A stretch of DNA of 64,000 nucleotides from Collybiopsis luxurians FD-317 M1 (Eukaryota > Basidiomycota > Agaricomycetes > Agaricales > Omphalotaceae): assembly GCA_000827265.1 (NCBI GenBank), contig KN834790.1, forward strand, positions 167,513 through 231,512, given 5' to 3'. Made by a program: the position numbers and the translations under genes. Within the stretch, counting starts at the first letter, position 1, and each line of letters opens with the position of its first letter. A model generated the notes under the pieces. The model was not told where the DNA came from. It did no database searches and saw only the letters and a list, made by a program, of their open reading frames with translations. This document shows positions 34,900 through 45,763 of the stretch, one piece after another.

Positions 34900-36035
34900 G
34901 CTTTCTGAGTGTTCGTTTCAGACACGAAGACGGGTTTGAGAGGGAAGTTGATATCGTGAAGTTCTGGTCGGCCGTCTTATAAGAGTTTTCGTCAGCTGAA
35001 TCACTGAATTGAGTAAAATCAGAAGACAGGATGCCGTTTAGTACAAGGGACACGCAACTGCGGTAGTTTGAGTCAAAAACAGTGACATTGAGAGTCCTGG
35101 GTATCTTCTTACAAATCTCGAAGCCTCTCCGCTCATGCCGCTAGATGGGAATAAATGAAGTTTGCATCAATACGCAGCTTCTAGTCCGGTGTTGAAGCGG
35201 AGTTTTGAACTTGGCATCAGTTAAGAGCGTTGGATCAAATTCCGTAGTCGAAGCAGCGCGTTTCTAAATTGAAATTCTATTAAAAACGCGGCACGTGAGA
35301 ACCGCATGACTGGGGCAAGTGCTAAGCGCTTGCTGGGGGTTGGCCCAATGGGGCAGGAGGGGGAGGAACAAAGGCAGCCCGCAAGGGGCACAGTCTGGAG
35401 CTTCCAGTAACCGGTTGCTGTACTCTGAGAGACGGGGTGGAGAGCTGAGGAGTTCGCGGTATTGGGCTGAGGACGATGAGATACTGACAAGATACTGAGA
35501 AGCTGGGGCGCCTAAACGGCAGGCGCCAGGCCTGCATCTTTTCTGCCGATAAGCCGCTTCGCTGGCACCATATGGAGCCCGAACACAGGCACTCGGCATT
35601 TACGGCGAATTGTCGAAGGTGGGAAGTGGGAGAGCATAATGTTGACAGAAGGAATGAAACTTATTACACTTTTAAAATTGTATCTTGCATCTAACATGTT
35701 GAATACCTGTATTTAAGTTATTACCATTAGTGCAGATACTTCAAATCGGCCTTCTGTGTTCCTTTATCCTTCTGTGATTTAGCTTCTAGGTCTGCTAACG
35801 GCCAGCGGCTTGGCGGGAGGCGATGATTGTGGAAAGCAACTTCGGCCTACCACTTACTACCAGCATTCTCATCTCCGTTCTGAGTGACATTTGCAAAAAA
35901 AATGAGCTAGGTGCAGCGGTAAGAGTACGGTACAGAGTCTATAATATGGAAGATTGGGGATAGGGTGAAAGATATGAAACTTGATGATATGAACGTGTTC
36001 CGGGAACGATGGAACGAAATTGAACTGTACTCGTA
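34900..36035. other. Intergenic region between PfpI copies A and B
   Basis: About 1.1 kb. The part next to copy A resembles the region upstream of copy B and is part of the duplicated segment. Around 35220-35600 it is GC- and CpG-rich with overlapping chance ORFs. No separate gene is supported. Confidence 0.5.
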
Positions 36036-36944
36036 TTAGACCAACCCTTGAATCACAGCGAATTCGTCGTCTCCGGGACCTCTGCAACTCATTTCCACTC
36101 CCACAGCGAACTCTCTAGCCGTTTCAGGTCCAGCAAGGTACTCCAAGAATGCGTTTGCTAGGTCCATACCTAGACCAAATTTACAGTCAATGTCACTGGA
36201 ATTGTACGGCCTACGTAAGGGACGAACTACTCACCAGCGGTTACTCCGGAAGCGGTCCAAATCTTATGATCGTCATCACCAATCACATAACGAGCCTTTG
36301 GCATCCACTCAATATTCCTGTCCTTTGTATTTTCCTGCGTACACATATGATTGAATAGGCTCATGTAAGGTGAACTGCGGAGACAAGCTGCGGAAACTAA
36401 CCGTAACAACCCTATACATCATTTTATTCGTTGTCGCTCGCTTTCCTTCCAAGAGGCCAGTACCCGCAAGGATCCAGGATCCAGTGCAGACGGTCAGGAT
36501 GTGTCTCGCTCCTGGAGCCTGTTGCTTTACGAATTCGAGCAACGATGGATGAGCTTGAGCTGGGCTGGCTGATGGACCTAAAGCAGTATCACGGCTATGA
36601 ATCTCCGTACCTCGAAGGAGTTATCGACTAGAGATCGACGTACCGCCAGGAATCAACAAGATATCAAACTGCTTCCCTGCTTTCATTGCTCCCTCGTAGG
36701 TCCCCGTCGGTAATACTCGTGGGCCAACGAAGGGGGTGACAGGTTCATCTGAATGAGAGAGGTATTCGACGTCGATGGCGAAGTTGGGTAGATGTTTGAG
36801 GTAGGTGAGAAACGTGTCCTTTCTGGCGCGTTCAGCTGTGGAGAAACCTCCTAAGATCTCGATTGGTCCTTGGTAGTCGAGGACTGTCATTTCTGGAAAG
36901 AGACAGACGGCGAGATGGTAGGTCTTGTCAACGGAAAGAGACAT
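36036..36944 (-). CDS. DJ-1/PfpI family protein (class I glutamine amidotransferase-like), copy B
   Basis: Same architecture as copy A: exons 36944-36644, 36577-36402, 36334-36235 and 36169-36036, again 711 nt and 236 residues with identical exon lengths. The Cys nucleophile motif ILTVCTGSW is kept. Differences cluster in the first 60 residues (KDTFLTYLKHLPNF against RQDTYLAHLKHPPSF) and in the C-terminus, where copy A's VVEMCVKG is VGVEMSCRG here and the end is AVIQGLV. Non-coding flanks are also similar (the GACGGGTTTGAGAGGGAAGT block upstream of both), so a segment of about 2.0 kb was duplicated in tandem. The second intron starts with the regular GTTAGT. Function as for copy A. Confidence 0.92.
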
Positions 36945-37319
36945 GTTACTTTCTGAGTGCTCGTTTCAGACGCGAAGAAGACGGGTTTGAGAGGGAAGTT
37001 GATATCGCCAACCTCTGGTCTGCTGTCTTATAAGGGCTTTCGTCAGCTGGATCTCCGGATTGAATAAAATCAGAAGACAAGATGATGCGAAGACAAGATA
37101 CTCTTGCAATTGAGTACAAGGGACACGCAACTGCGGTTCCTTATTTCTCTTCGGACTCTTCATTTCCGCAGTAGGGCTAAGTACTAAAGAGCGACAGCTG
37201 TAGTCATTTGAGTCAAATTCGGCCTCGAAGTGACATTGAGAGTCCTGGGTGTTCCTGAGCTTCTACGCTAGACGAAGTCGGCCGGTTTTGAAGCAGGGAT
37301 TTACTAAACTTGTCAGTTA

Positions 37320-37835
37320 CGAGCGTTTACTTGAGGTTTATACAGCATTTTGTAAGTCGTTGTAGCTCGCTTGCCTTCACGAAGGACGGTATTTGCAACG
37401 ATCGAGGTTCCGTTTCAGAGAGTAAGGATATGTTTCGCTCCATGATGCCTTACAAATTGCAGCAACAATGGATGAACGTAGGTCGGACTAGCTGATGGGC
37501 TTAGGTAGTATCGCATCTAGGAGTCTCCGGGCCTCCAAGAAGTCATCTACTAGACATTGACGGACTCAACAAGATCTCGAACTGATTTTCTTCCCTCATT
37601 GCCCCCTCGAAGGTCGCCGTCAGTCCACGAAGCATCGGAGTGAGAGAGGTATTTGAAACCAATGCAAGCTTGATAGATATTTGCGGTGGGCGAGAAACAC
37701 ATCCTGCTTGGGTTGTACTGTTGTGGAGAAGTCTCCTAGGGTCTCGATTGGTCCTTGATAGTCAAGGACCTTCAGATATGGAAATATACGAAAAGCGAGA
37801 TGATGCGTCTTGTTGTCATAGCGAGTCGTGAGTAA
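37320..37835 (-). pseudogene. Third, decayed DJ-1/PfpI copy
   Basis: Minus-strand sequence near 37835-37560 still encodes a recognisable exon-1 start (KTHHLAFRIFPYLKVLDYQG, then PIETLGDFST) but quickly loses the frame. Nucleotide similarity to exon 2 continues at 37500-37340 (the segment equivalent to KQQAPG...KRATTNK), with many indels and no Cys elbow. Exons 3 and 4 are absent. The promoter-side flank at about 38095-38150 (CACGTGAAATTCGCATGACTG) resembles the flank of copy A at about 35290-35325, so the duplication carried upstream DNA. Confidence 0.85.
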
Positions 37836-38484
37836 GGTTGATACAAGGGAGCAAACCATGCTGTGTAAATTGAGAAGACAAGTTCTCATTAAATACAAGG
37901 TAAATATATGCAACAACTGCAAGTCAAAGGGTGATATTGAGCGTCCTGGGTGTCTCTCGGATTCTGCGCACGCTGCTGAACGATAGTAAATGTAAATAAA
38001 CAGACTTCCGGTCCGGTTAGAAAGCAAATTTGGGATTTTTTATCAACTACGTTGCGCTTGACGCGTTTTCTTGGTCGAGGACGCGTTCCTGATCACAAAC
38101 GCGGAGCACCACGTGAAATTCGCATGACTGAAGAGCAAGCGCCAGCATAGCTTTTCTGGGTCGCTTTTTCCACGCGAAATTTACTGAGTGCTCAGCGCTC
38201 AGTTGCTGTGAACCTCTTTCCTGGAGTTGAGTATCCGTACAAGTTCGGCTTAACTGCTACACCAAGATTTCTATGTCCTGTACCAAGGTCTACAACATAT
38301 TTACTCTCCAAGTGCTTCACTCACATTCCGCGCAACAGGCATTTCACATTTATTCACGACAAATTCGTCATTAGTGAGCTGCGTGTCGGCTAAAGAGGTC
38401 GATTGACCATCACTCGAGTATGTCCTAAGCAACTGTTGCTATTCAACTCAAGTTCAATGAAAATCACAGTCTTTTCCTCGAGTA

Positions 38485-41379
38485 ATGCCTACTCTCATAC
38501 CCCCGTCTTCAAGCCAGAGCGTCAAAGAAGCACCTACTACCGTTTCAAAAGCTACGGGAGTTCATTATTCTTCTCTCGAAAACGCGCTGGCCAATTCCAT
38601 CTCTTACAATAATGCCCCGGAAAATCTCTACCACGGAATAACCCCCTCAAAAAGGTCCAGCACTAAGCGTTCTAGATCTGAGGTGAATGGACCTGCTAGG
38701 AAACGTTTGCGTTACGGAGATGAGGAGGAGGGGCACAAGCCTGGCTCATGGATTCTGATTAAGGTTCCGAACCAGATTCTGATACCGTTGTCCGAGTCAG
38801 GGCAGGATATTCAGGTTACTGGAAAGGAAGAACAAGACCAGGTCGAGGATGAGGATCTGATTCGTCTATACGTCGTCGGTCCGACAGGCTATTTTGTACC
38901 GCCCCCTCAAACGGCTTCCGATGACCAGCCTTCATTCGCTCAGTATTTGGAATCCGCCTTCTCTGCTCGGAAAGCGAATATTCGTTTCGTGAAGAAGAGA
39001 GCTGATGATGTCGCATCTAAATCTCCGTCACAGTCGAAGAAGACCGCTGGAGAAGACGTGGCAATGGCCGAGGATAGTAGTACTATTGGAGACCGTCCAG
39101 TTTTTGTTGACGTGGCCACACCAGACAAGTTGAGACCACGTCAAGGATGGCTATCTACAGCTCTACGCAGCTCCAAAAGACGGAGTGGTCCGCGACCTTT
39201 CGTCTCTTCAGATTTTTCCCTCCCTCGAATCCGCCCAGGCTGCTTTTTACCTCGAGAGACCGAGTCGGGCTCTGGAGAGGTTGGCGAGTCAGGCGTTGAC
39301 CTCCCTGCAGTCAGGAATGATGCCGATCTGACCGATTTTTCAGAGGCTGGTGGATACGACGAAAACACGGAAGATGTAGACGCAGATATCAATCCTACCC
39401 CTGCCGTGCCCGTTCCTGCTGCACAAGTCGAGATCGCCGTTCTAGACGACAAGGGGGACGATACCGATGATGCGGATGCTCGGGTCGATCAGCTGATTGA
39501 GGACGAGAATCATCAAGAGCAGCCAGCGCCATCGGTCTTATCTGAAGCGACTGCTTCGTCTAGGCCAAAACGCACTCCACGCAAACCCACACACCAGGTG
39601 ACACCCTTGACGGCTTCAACGTCGATTTCTAGTTCAGCAACGCGAACCTCAGCTAGGCGAATTGCGACAGCAAAGCCCTCCTCTCCGGCCAAACCGACCA
39701 CTCCGAAAACGAAACCCAAGTCTAAGACGACTGCGGTGAGATCTTCGGGGAGGACACGTTCGACCAAGACTACAGTGGAGGAACCGCCTGATGCGCCGAA
39801 TGATATCCAGGGAACCGTGGAGAAGGAAGGGCTGATACAGGATAGTACAGGAATAGATGAACAGGGGGAGTCGTCCAAGTCGACGAGCGGTCGCGCTGGG
39901 AAAGCAAAAAAAGCAGAAGTGAATGAAAAAGAGGCAATGGATCAAGAAGGTGCTTCGCAGGAAATAGTTTCTTCAGCGAATGGGTCTGCACGAAAAGCCA
40001 CCGCGAAGGGAAAGGGTAAAGGAAAGCAGAAAAAGGCGCAACCCGAATCTGCGTCGCTTACCCCAGACTCTACAAAACCTGAAACCGTAGCAGCTTCGTC
40101 GAGTATTGGGATTTCCCCAACTGTCCCGTCGACATCTAACCATTTTGGACAGCTTTCACTCAACCCTCCCTCTCATCCTTCGACGTCTACTCCTTCCACC
40201 TCATTCTCTCCGACTGATCCTTCTGTCTTCACCTCCGCTTCATTATCAGCTCCGACCACCACGTCGACTGCTCTTGTACCTCAAACGTACCGTCCCATTG
40301 ATCCCAACCTTCCATTGCCGGTCCAATTTCAACAGTCGGCTCCTGTCATCGCCGCCCTTCCCCCCGCCATGCAATCCTATCTGCTCATGGCGCTTCTGCA
40401 TGGTACAGGACATCTACCGCCTGCTTTTCTCTCCCCAGGCGCGAATGCTGCAGGTTCTGCAGGCGCGGGAGCACCAGCACCAAGTAACAATCCGCATACT
40501 GCGCCATCTCGAGGAGCTCATGGATTTGGCGCTCCTGGCCCATTGCTTTCTTCTGCCTCAGCTCCGCCTTCTCCGTCTCCTCCTACCTCTTCCCAATACC
40601 AGCGCAAGCCTTATTCCTACTCTGGTTATCCACCTCCGCAAGTTCCTACCCGTGTTGACCCCCCTCCTCCTCCTTCTCAATCTACAACGTCGTACCTCTA
40701 CCGCGGTTCCCCTGCTGCGCCAGCTCCTACACATGTAGACAGCCATCCTATTCCTTCTCAATCTACGGCGACGTACCTGCACCTGGCCCCCCCTGGTGTT
40801 TCAATTACAACCACTGCCGCTGGCGCAAGCCCCGTTAGCTTCCAAACTGTAGCGTCAATAGTGCCGTCGAGTTCGCAAGTTCCTGGGGCGGAATCCATCT
40901 CGTCAGCGGTTCCGGTCAACGGCCAGGGGAGAGCGCACGGACAGCGGTCGTCGACGACGACGATGACGAGTACCACCACCACTGCCAAGGCAAAGAAGCC
41001 GCCAAAAAGCAAAAAGTTAACCGATAACGCTGCGGCGAAACATGCAAATGCTGGTGCTTCCGCTTCTTCGACCGCGACGGGTAACGATGCCGTTAATGGG
41101 AAACGCAAAGGGCCGATTGTCAAATTGGGTACTGGAAGGAAGGATCTCTCTAATGGAGAGCCTTTACCACCTACCGCGTCTGGTTCTGCACCAGCGGCCG
41201 GCGAAGTTGAAGGAGGAGGAGGCGGCGAAGTTCCTTACGGTGCGACTCTTCAAACATTAGTTAACGGAGCCGAGGATGCAGATGGAGAAGCTGATGCTGA
41301 CGCGGAAGGTGAAGTTGATCTGGACATTTACGCACCGTATGTGGTGGATATTAATAGCGGAGTTTATGGTCCCATCTGA
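38485..41379 (+). CDS. Large intrinsically disordered, probably nuclear protein (964 residues), function unknown
   Basis: A single uninterrupted frame of 2,895 nt, unlike its intron-rich neighbours. Residues 56-76 form a bipartite basic nuclear signal (KRSSTKRSRSEV then PARKRLR). A short ordered-looking segment follows at about 82-135 (HKPGSWILIKVPNQILIPL, later LIRLYVVGPTGYFVPPP), probably the conserved core. The rest is low-complexity: Ser/Thr/Ala/Pro tracts, Lys-rich patches (KGKGKGKQKK, KAKKPPKSKK) that could contact nucleic acid, a Pro-rich middle, and a very acidic tail (EDADGEADADAEGEVDLDI) ending YAPYVVDINSGVYGPI. I do not recognise the family; chromatin or transcription work is only an inference from composition. 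An AATAAA signal lies about 75 bp past the stop. Confidence 0.85.
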   Translation: MPTLIPPSSSQSVKEAPTTVSKATGVHYSSLENALANSISYNNAPENLYHGITPSKRSSTKRSRSEVNGPARKRLRYGDEEEGHKPGSWILIKVPNQILIPLSESGQDIQVTGKEEQDQVEDEDLIRLYVVGPTGYFVPPPQTASDDQPSFAQYLESAFSARKANIRFVKKRADDVASKSPSQSKKTAGEDVAMAEDSSTIGDRPVFVDVATPDKLRPRQGWLSTALRSSKRRSGPRPFVSSDFSLPRIRPGCFLPRETESGSGEVGESGVDLPAVRNDADLTDFSEAGGYDENTEDVDADINPTPAVPVPAAQVEIAVLDDKGDDTDDADARVDQLIEDENHQEQPAPSVLSEATASSRPKRTPRKPTHQVTPLTASTSISSSATRTSARRIATAKPSSPAKPTTPKTKPKSKTTAVRSSGRTRSTKTTVEEPPDAPNDIQGTVEKEGLIQDSTGIDEQGESSKSTSGRAGKAKKAEVNEKEAMDQEGASQEIVSSANGSARKATAKGKGKGKQKKAQPESASLTPDSTKPETVAASSSIGISPTVPSTSNHFGQLSLNPPSHPSTSTPSTSFSPTDPSVFTSASLSAPTTTSTALVPQTYRPIDPNLPLPVQFQQSAPVIAALPPAMQSYLLMALLHGTGHLPPAFLSPGANAAGSAGAGAPAPSNNPHTAPSRGAHGFGAPGPLLSSASAPPSPSPPTSSQYQRKPYSYSGYPPPQVPTRVDPPPPPSQSTTSYLYRGSPAAPAPTHVDSHPIPSQSTATYLHLAPPGVSITTTAAGASPVSFQTVASIVPSSSQVPGAESISSAVPVNGQGRAHGQRSSTTTMTSTTTTAKAKKPPKSKKLTDNAAAKHANAGASASSTATGNDAVNGKRKGPIVKLGTGRKDLSNGEPLPPTASGSAPAAGEVEGGGGGEVPYGATLQTLVNGAEDADGEADADAEGEVDLDIYAPYVVDINSGVYGPI

Positions 41380-41452
41380 GCGTATGCACCTATGAGCAAC
41401 TCATAGGAAGGGAGGAAGGAAGAACGAGGCTCGTCTACAAGTATAGTACGTG

Positions 41453-41458
41453 AATAAA
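41453..41458 (+). terminator. Likely polyadenylation signal AATAAA of the 38.5-41.4 kb gene
   Basis: AATAAA lies 74 bp after the stop codon and is followed by a T- and G-rich region, as expected for a 3' end. Confidence 0.5.
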
Positions 41459-41509
41459 AAGGAGTCTAAGCGGAAGTGAAGTGAAATGCTCTGTATTCGT
41501 TTTTCTTTT

Positions 41510-41712
41510 CTCGGGGGGGTTTTTTTTTTTGTTATCTTTTCAATTGCTATCCCAGTTCTCAATTCATCTCTACTCTACTCAATGCTACCGTGACCCTACT
41601 CCACTCGGCTATGTTTTTTTTTTTTCGTTATCTCTGCAATTGCTATCCCAACTCCCATTCATCTCAACTCTGCTAAACGCTACCCTATTCTATCTGACTC
41701 AATGACACTCAG
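41510..41712. repeat. 96-bp tandem duplication with T-tracts
   Basis: GTTATCTTTTCAATTGCTAT at 41531 recurs as GTTATCTCTGCAATTGCTAT at 41627, each preceded by a run of 11-12 T and followed by a CATCTCWACTCT-rich stretch. Non-coding spacer between the disordered-protein gene and the tRNA. Confidence 0.85.
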
Positions 41713-41817
41713 TTTTTTTCTTTTTGGCCAAAAATCTGCTTGCTTCGCTTAACGTTTTTGCTATCCTTGTATAATACACCTCAGCTTCATTGATTGCTAT
41801 TTTCTGCGACGGCGGAG

Positions 41818-41824
41818 AAAAAAA
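41818..41824 (-). terminator. RNA polymerase III terminator of the tRNA-Leu
   Basis: Seven consecutive T on the minus strand, 23 nt past the tRNA 3' end, the usual pol III stop signal. Confidence 0.75.
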
Positions 41825-41847
41825 GCAATTCTAACCAATTCCTCCCA

Positions 41848-41947
41848 TGACGAGAGTGGGATTCGAACCCACGCCACGAATGACTAGATAGATCAGGACC
41901 ATTAGGCAACCTGATTCTAGCGCCTTAGACCGCTCGGCCATCTCGCC
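41848..41947 (-). tRNA. tRNA-Leu(CAG) with a 20-nt intron
   Basis: On the minus strand: acceptor stem GGCGAGA pairing with TCTCGTC, discriminator A, D-arm GGCCGAGCGGTCTAAGGC, anticodon stem CTAGA/TCTAG, anticodon CAG after the invariant T33, a long class II variable arm, and T-arm GTGGG-TTCGAAT-CCCAC. The intron (41890-41909) follows base 37, the standard eukaryotic position, and contains CCTGAT, which can pair with the anticodon-loop ATCAGG. It reads CUG leucine codons. Internal A and B boxes are intact. Confidence 0.95.
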
Positions 41948-42195
41948 CTACAACTTTAGCCATATGACTCAGTATCAATCGATACTCGACAGTAGATCAC
42001 CAATTGCATACTTCCATGCACGCCTACTGTACGTCTACTGGCGTTGAACCCAGTCATTAAACTCGCTAGATATGTAAAACAATATGTACCTGGCGTTGAA
42101 ACCAGTCTTTCTCTCCGCCTTCATCTACTCTAAACGAGAATCCCTTCCTCCACCCATGATTTTCCGAGCAAAATTTTGAATGATCTACTAATGAT

Positions 42196-43248
42196 CTACT
42201 GCTCTTTCTTCGTTTCAGCATTTCCCTTGGCCCTCGCTGCCTCCCGCGCAGAGTATATCATGTCCGTGAATGGTCTACGAAGGAGCATTAGCCACGTGGC
42301 AAACAAGGAAACCTATGAGCAAGAGCTGCGTACCCTTCATACCGTAAAGCAATGACATATACAATATACACATAGAGCGTAATCAATAGTCCTGCAGGAC
42401 GCTCGTACCTACGCGAATAAGAAAATCGTGTCAAGGGTTGTGTCCGTTAAAAGAACAGAAACAGTTACAAACCAGAGCGCGCCAGCAGTAAAGCACATCG
42501 TACTCCCTACATACATAGGGTCCCGAAGCACATTGAACGGGAATCTAAATTGCAAGAGTCAGTTGACAGTCTCTGCAGTTCGCTTTCTTTTACTCACCCT
42601 TCGACTTTGGAATCCATCAGAATACCAAAGTAGTCACCCAAAAATGTCCCGGTTATGCCCAACTGCCACGTTGAAGTGAGCACCAATATCTGACCGACAA
42701 TGGCCAATGTAGCTGCGACGATGGTGTTCAGGGGCTGAGGTAAGAGGGCTTTTTGGGGCTGGTCGTTTAGTGCACGCGTGTATCTGAGTTGAGAAAAGTT
42801 GAGAAATGACACAAAGTCAACGGAGCATCGCTCACAAAGAGTCTCTTATCATCCCGAACGAGAAGATTGCGATTGCTAGGAAGTAGCATCCCATTCGCGC
42901 GTTTCCTCCGAAAATCCTTCGTGTCATGGTTCGGTTCCGGTATTCTGAGCATGGCAAAGATACGAAGGATACAAAAACGAGAGAATGAAAGTCATTGACG
43001 CGTCAGAACGTACGCAGTATAGAGAACAACATGGAAAAGAAATTGTCAGTAAACTGACAAGTCCACAACGGAGTTTTCACATGGTCCTCCGCTGTTCCGC
43101 CGGGAAAAAAAATGTCATACTCACCATTTCTAGCAATAATATTCCAAGCAGTCGGGTTGAACGTGATTGAGGCCAGTGAAATCCATAAAGAACGCTTAGA
43201 CGCGTCAATAGGTATCAGGCTCTGGAACTGAGATACGAGAGAATCCAT
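42196..43248 (-). CDS. OPI3: Phospholipid methyltransferase (phosphatidyl-N-methylethanolamine N-methyltransferase type)
   Basis: Six exons on the minus strand: 43248-43125, 42944-42836, 42783-42598, 42544-42473, 42408-42343 and 42274-42196, totalling 636 nt and 211 residues, typical for this small enzyme. The N-terminus gives SLWISLASITFNPTAWNIIA then EYRNRTMTRIFGG. The signature WQLGITGTFLGDYFGILMD and FPFNVLRDPMYVGSTMCF follow, then a last membrane helix and PFTDMIYSAREAARAKG. The family makes phosphatidylcholine by S-adenosylmethionine-dependent methylation of mono- and dimethyl-phosphatidylethanolamine in the ER membrane; several hydrophobic helices fit this. The last splice junction (ALR/PFTDM) leaves a gap of one or two residues against what I expect, so that acceptor is the least certain. 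Confidence 0.92.
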
Positions 43249-43299
43249 TTAGCGTGAACGAGTCGTCAAAATCGTTTAGCGTAGTGTTGTACACGGTAA

Positions 43300-45450
43300 G
43301 GCTTCGGAAAAAGTCAAGTCTACGAGCTGGGCGCTGTTGAGCCTCAAACCGTTGAGTGAAAGAGAACAAGTGGAAAAAAACGCGGACTCCATGTGTGACG
43401 TGGCCCGGAGCTCGGTCCGAATTGGATAGCCTAAAATAGCAAAGGCAAAGCTAAATATATCATACTCAGTCTTTGCGTCGAGAAACAAGTTGCGGACATT
43501 AGCCTGCAGTACGGCAAATTTAAGTACAGAAGTGGATAGTGTTTTAGGATGAACAAAGCAACGAGCCCTAGGTCAGTTTGCTTGTTACATCTCGACCTCC
43601 TGCAACTGATACCCGCTTTCCGGATTCAACTTTGGTAGCAAGTGTTCTCGCCATGTATTTCAACTTCAGCCACTCATATGTAGTAAGTTGAACACACCTT
43701 GGATGTGTCTTGACCCAAATTCTCACAGGCCGAAAGAAAAAAGGTTTGAGGCTAATTTGTAGAGAACCTTCGGGTATTGATGCTGCATGAGGCTCACAAG
43801 AGAATTTATAGCTGCATACTACATGGTCCACAATAAGTATAGTGCTCTCTACATGTAACATACCGATGTTTGTTGAGACTAATATGCATCCTGCACATTC
43901 AATGGAAGGGGATATGGGCAGGAACCTGAATAATGTGGCAGGAAATCTGGACATCTCTGTCAGATCAGGATGCATTTGGTGGCCTGATTGAATAGTTCCC
44001 CTTGACTGTTCCCTCCTTTTTTTTTATTGTACTTGACTATACCTTCCCCTTTGATTCTCCCCCTCCCACTCTTTCTTAAAAATTTCACCCTGTTCTATTT
44101 TTTAGCTACTTTCTCTGTTCGTAACTTAACCCATGCTGCTGGCACTAGTGGGCCAACGCTAATGTATGGCGGTACTCATACCTTTCAAGTAATGTTGAAA
44201 CAAATTGTAAATGCAACCTCGGCTATGTAAAATTCAAGGCAAACTAACTAAAATTGTATAAATTGCGAGGGTTAGACCAATTCAACCTGCCTGTGCTCGG
44301 CCAAGTTTTTTTAGTGCCTTCTAGCCTCATTGCGTGTGCATTTACCAATATCTCCGTGTAAATCTCATCTTCCTTGTGCAACTGTTCCTTTTCATCGTCC
44401 ACTGGTCTCTTTTCTTGATGATGGCTTATACCAGTTAACGACACAGAAGGTGTTAGCTATGTCAACCTTTACATATGCAGGGGAGACCGAGCGTCCGTTG
44501 CATTGCATCAGTATGCGAGGCCCATAATTGATCTTGAACTCGTAGTAATTGCCCCCGATCGATGGCGGCGGGTCACTCTCACAAGTACGTACTCTATGAT
44601 ATTTATTCACATACCTTTAAGAACATCATATAACATTTGTTCCCATGCAAGTAAGGTTTGGGGCGCTTCAGAATCGCGAGTGAAGGAGACATACTAAGTA
44701 TTATGAGGTCCGGCTTTTGTGGTATCGTGTTAATCAAAGTGCTCGAAGAATAAATTTATCCCAAGCAGAAGAATATTGGGTTAATTCACTTTCATTCCTG
44801 AAGCCAAACCGCTTTGACACCGCTGGAGATGTTTAGTCATAGTGCTAAATTTTCAGGCCAGACTTACACGCCACTTACAGCTTCATTCCAGCTCCACCCC
44901 GTATAAGTGATTCCAGCTCGAATGAGGATAATTACTGAATATCCATTCATTCCCGTACTAATACATGCAAGGCCGGAGGCTGAATGACTCGGCAATGAGC
45001 CGTGGAAATCGATGTGTCATATGTATGTGAGACGTCAACACGAATGCGTGTCATCACCATTAAGGGAAGGGTGGGGAAATAGAACTAGGCTTTGTCTTGA
45101 TAAGAATGTACGCCAGAAGTTATTCAAAAATCACCTATTGAAGCACAGGGGAACTACAGGCTGCTGGAGCTCTTTGACTCCACCGTAAGAAAGTACTTCC
45201 ATTCTTGACAAGCATACTTGGCTGTCCAGTTGTTCTGCTTTCTTACAGAGCACTCACTATATGTGTTCATATTGCAAATCTGTAATGAGCCTTCAATTGT
45301 CTACCAGGTTTGCCTACCAGGCTGCCACTGCAGAACCCAGGCTCGACATTGTTCTCTTCACCAGTGACAGTATGAATAGATGTGCATATATTCACATTTA
45401 GATATTTAGAAACACAATTACTTAAAATCCTATTCTCACATCCTCAAGAT
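43300..45450. other. Intergenic stretch, no gene seen
   Basis: Short ORFs on both strands (43568-43975 minus, 44330-44527 plus) lack domains or splice support. The 43430-43480 segment (AATAGCAAAGGCAAAGCT) has a weak partner near 61375-61395, possibly a dispersed repeat. CpG content falls off near 44.7 kb. Confidence 0.4.
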
Positions 45451-45457
45451 ACATACG

Positions 45458-45763
45458 ATGTCAGTTTCAACTTCTAAATTTTTCATGTACTGTAATTTTG
45501 CACATACCAAGTACACCGACATTCAAATTCGGGCGACAGAGCTCAGCTATCTTAGTGTCGTTGCCTCATCATTAGACAGCTTGGAAAGGGTTTCGCTAGT
45601 CATAGCCTCTATTATCGGGCCTCGATTTCCGCAGTATTGTGCTATTGAAATTGTAATTAAATCCTCCAAAGACTTGGGTCCAAAAAGAAAGATAGACCTG
45701 ACCCAAACCCAAAAGAAGTTGGCTAGAAGTGTTTCTACCAGTGGGAAATTGGTCTCCTACTAA
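45458..45763 (+). CDS. Hypothetical ORF (101 codons), low support
   Basis: An open frame with unremarkable mixed composition (TELSYLSVVASSLDSLERV) in CpG-poor DNA. No domain, promoter or splice evidence. It may be a relic of a transposon. Confidence 0.2.
   Translation: MSVSTSKFFMYCNFAHTKYTDIQIRATELSYLSVVASSLDSLERVSLVIASIIGPRFPQYCAIEIVIKSSKDLGPKRKIDLTQTQKKLARSVSTSGKLVSY

Noticed and set aside
38816..41123. Several minus-strand and alternative-frame ORFs inside the 38.5-41.4 kb gene
   Set aside because: GC-rich low-complexity coding sequence opens other frames by chance; the 964-codon frame explains the region fully.
43568..43975. 135-codon minus-strand ORF between the OPI3 gene and the NLR
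   Set aside because: Composition is irregular, there is no domain, and no splice partner was found; probably chance.
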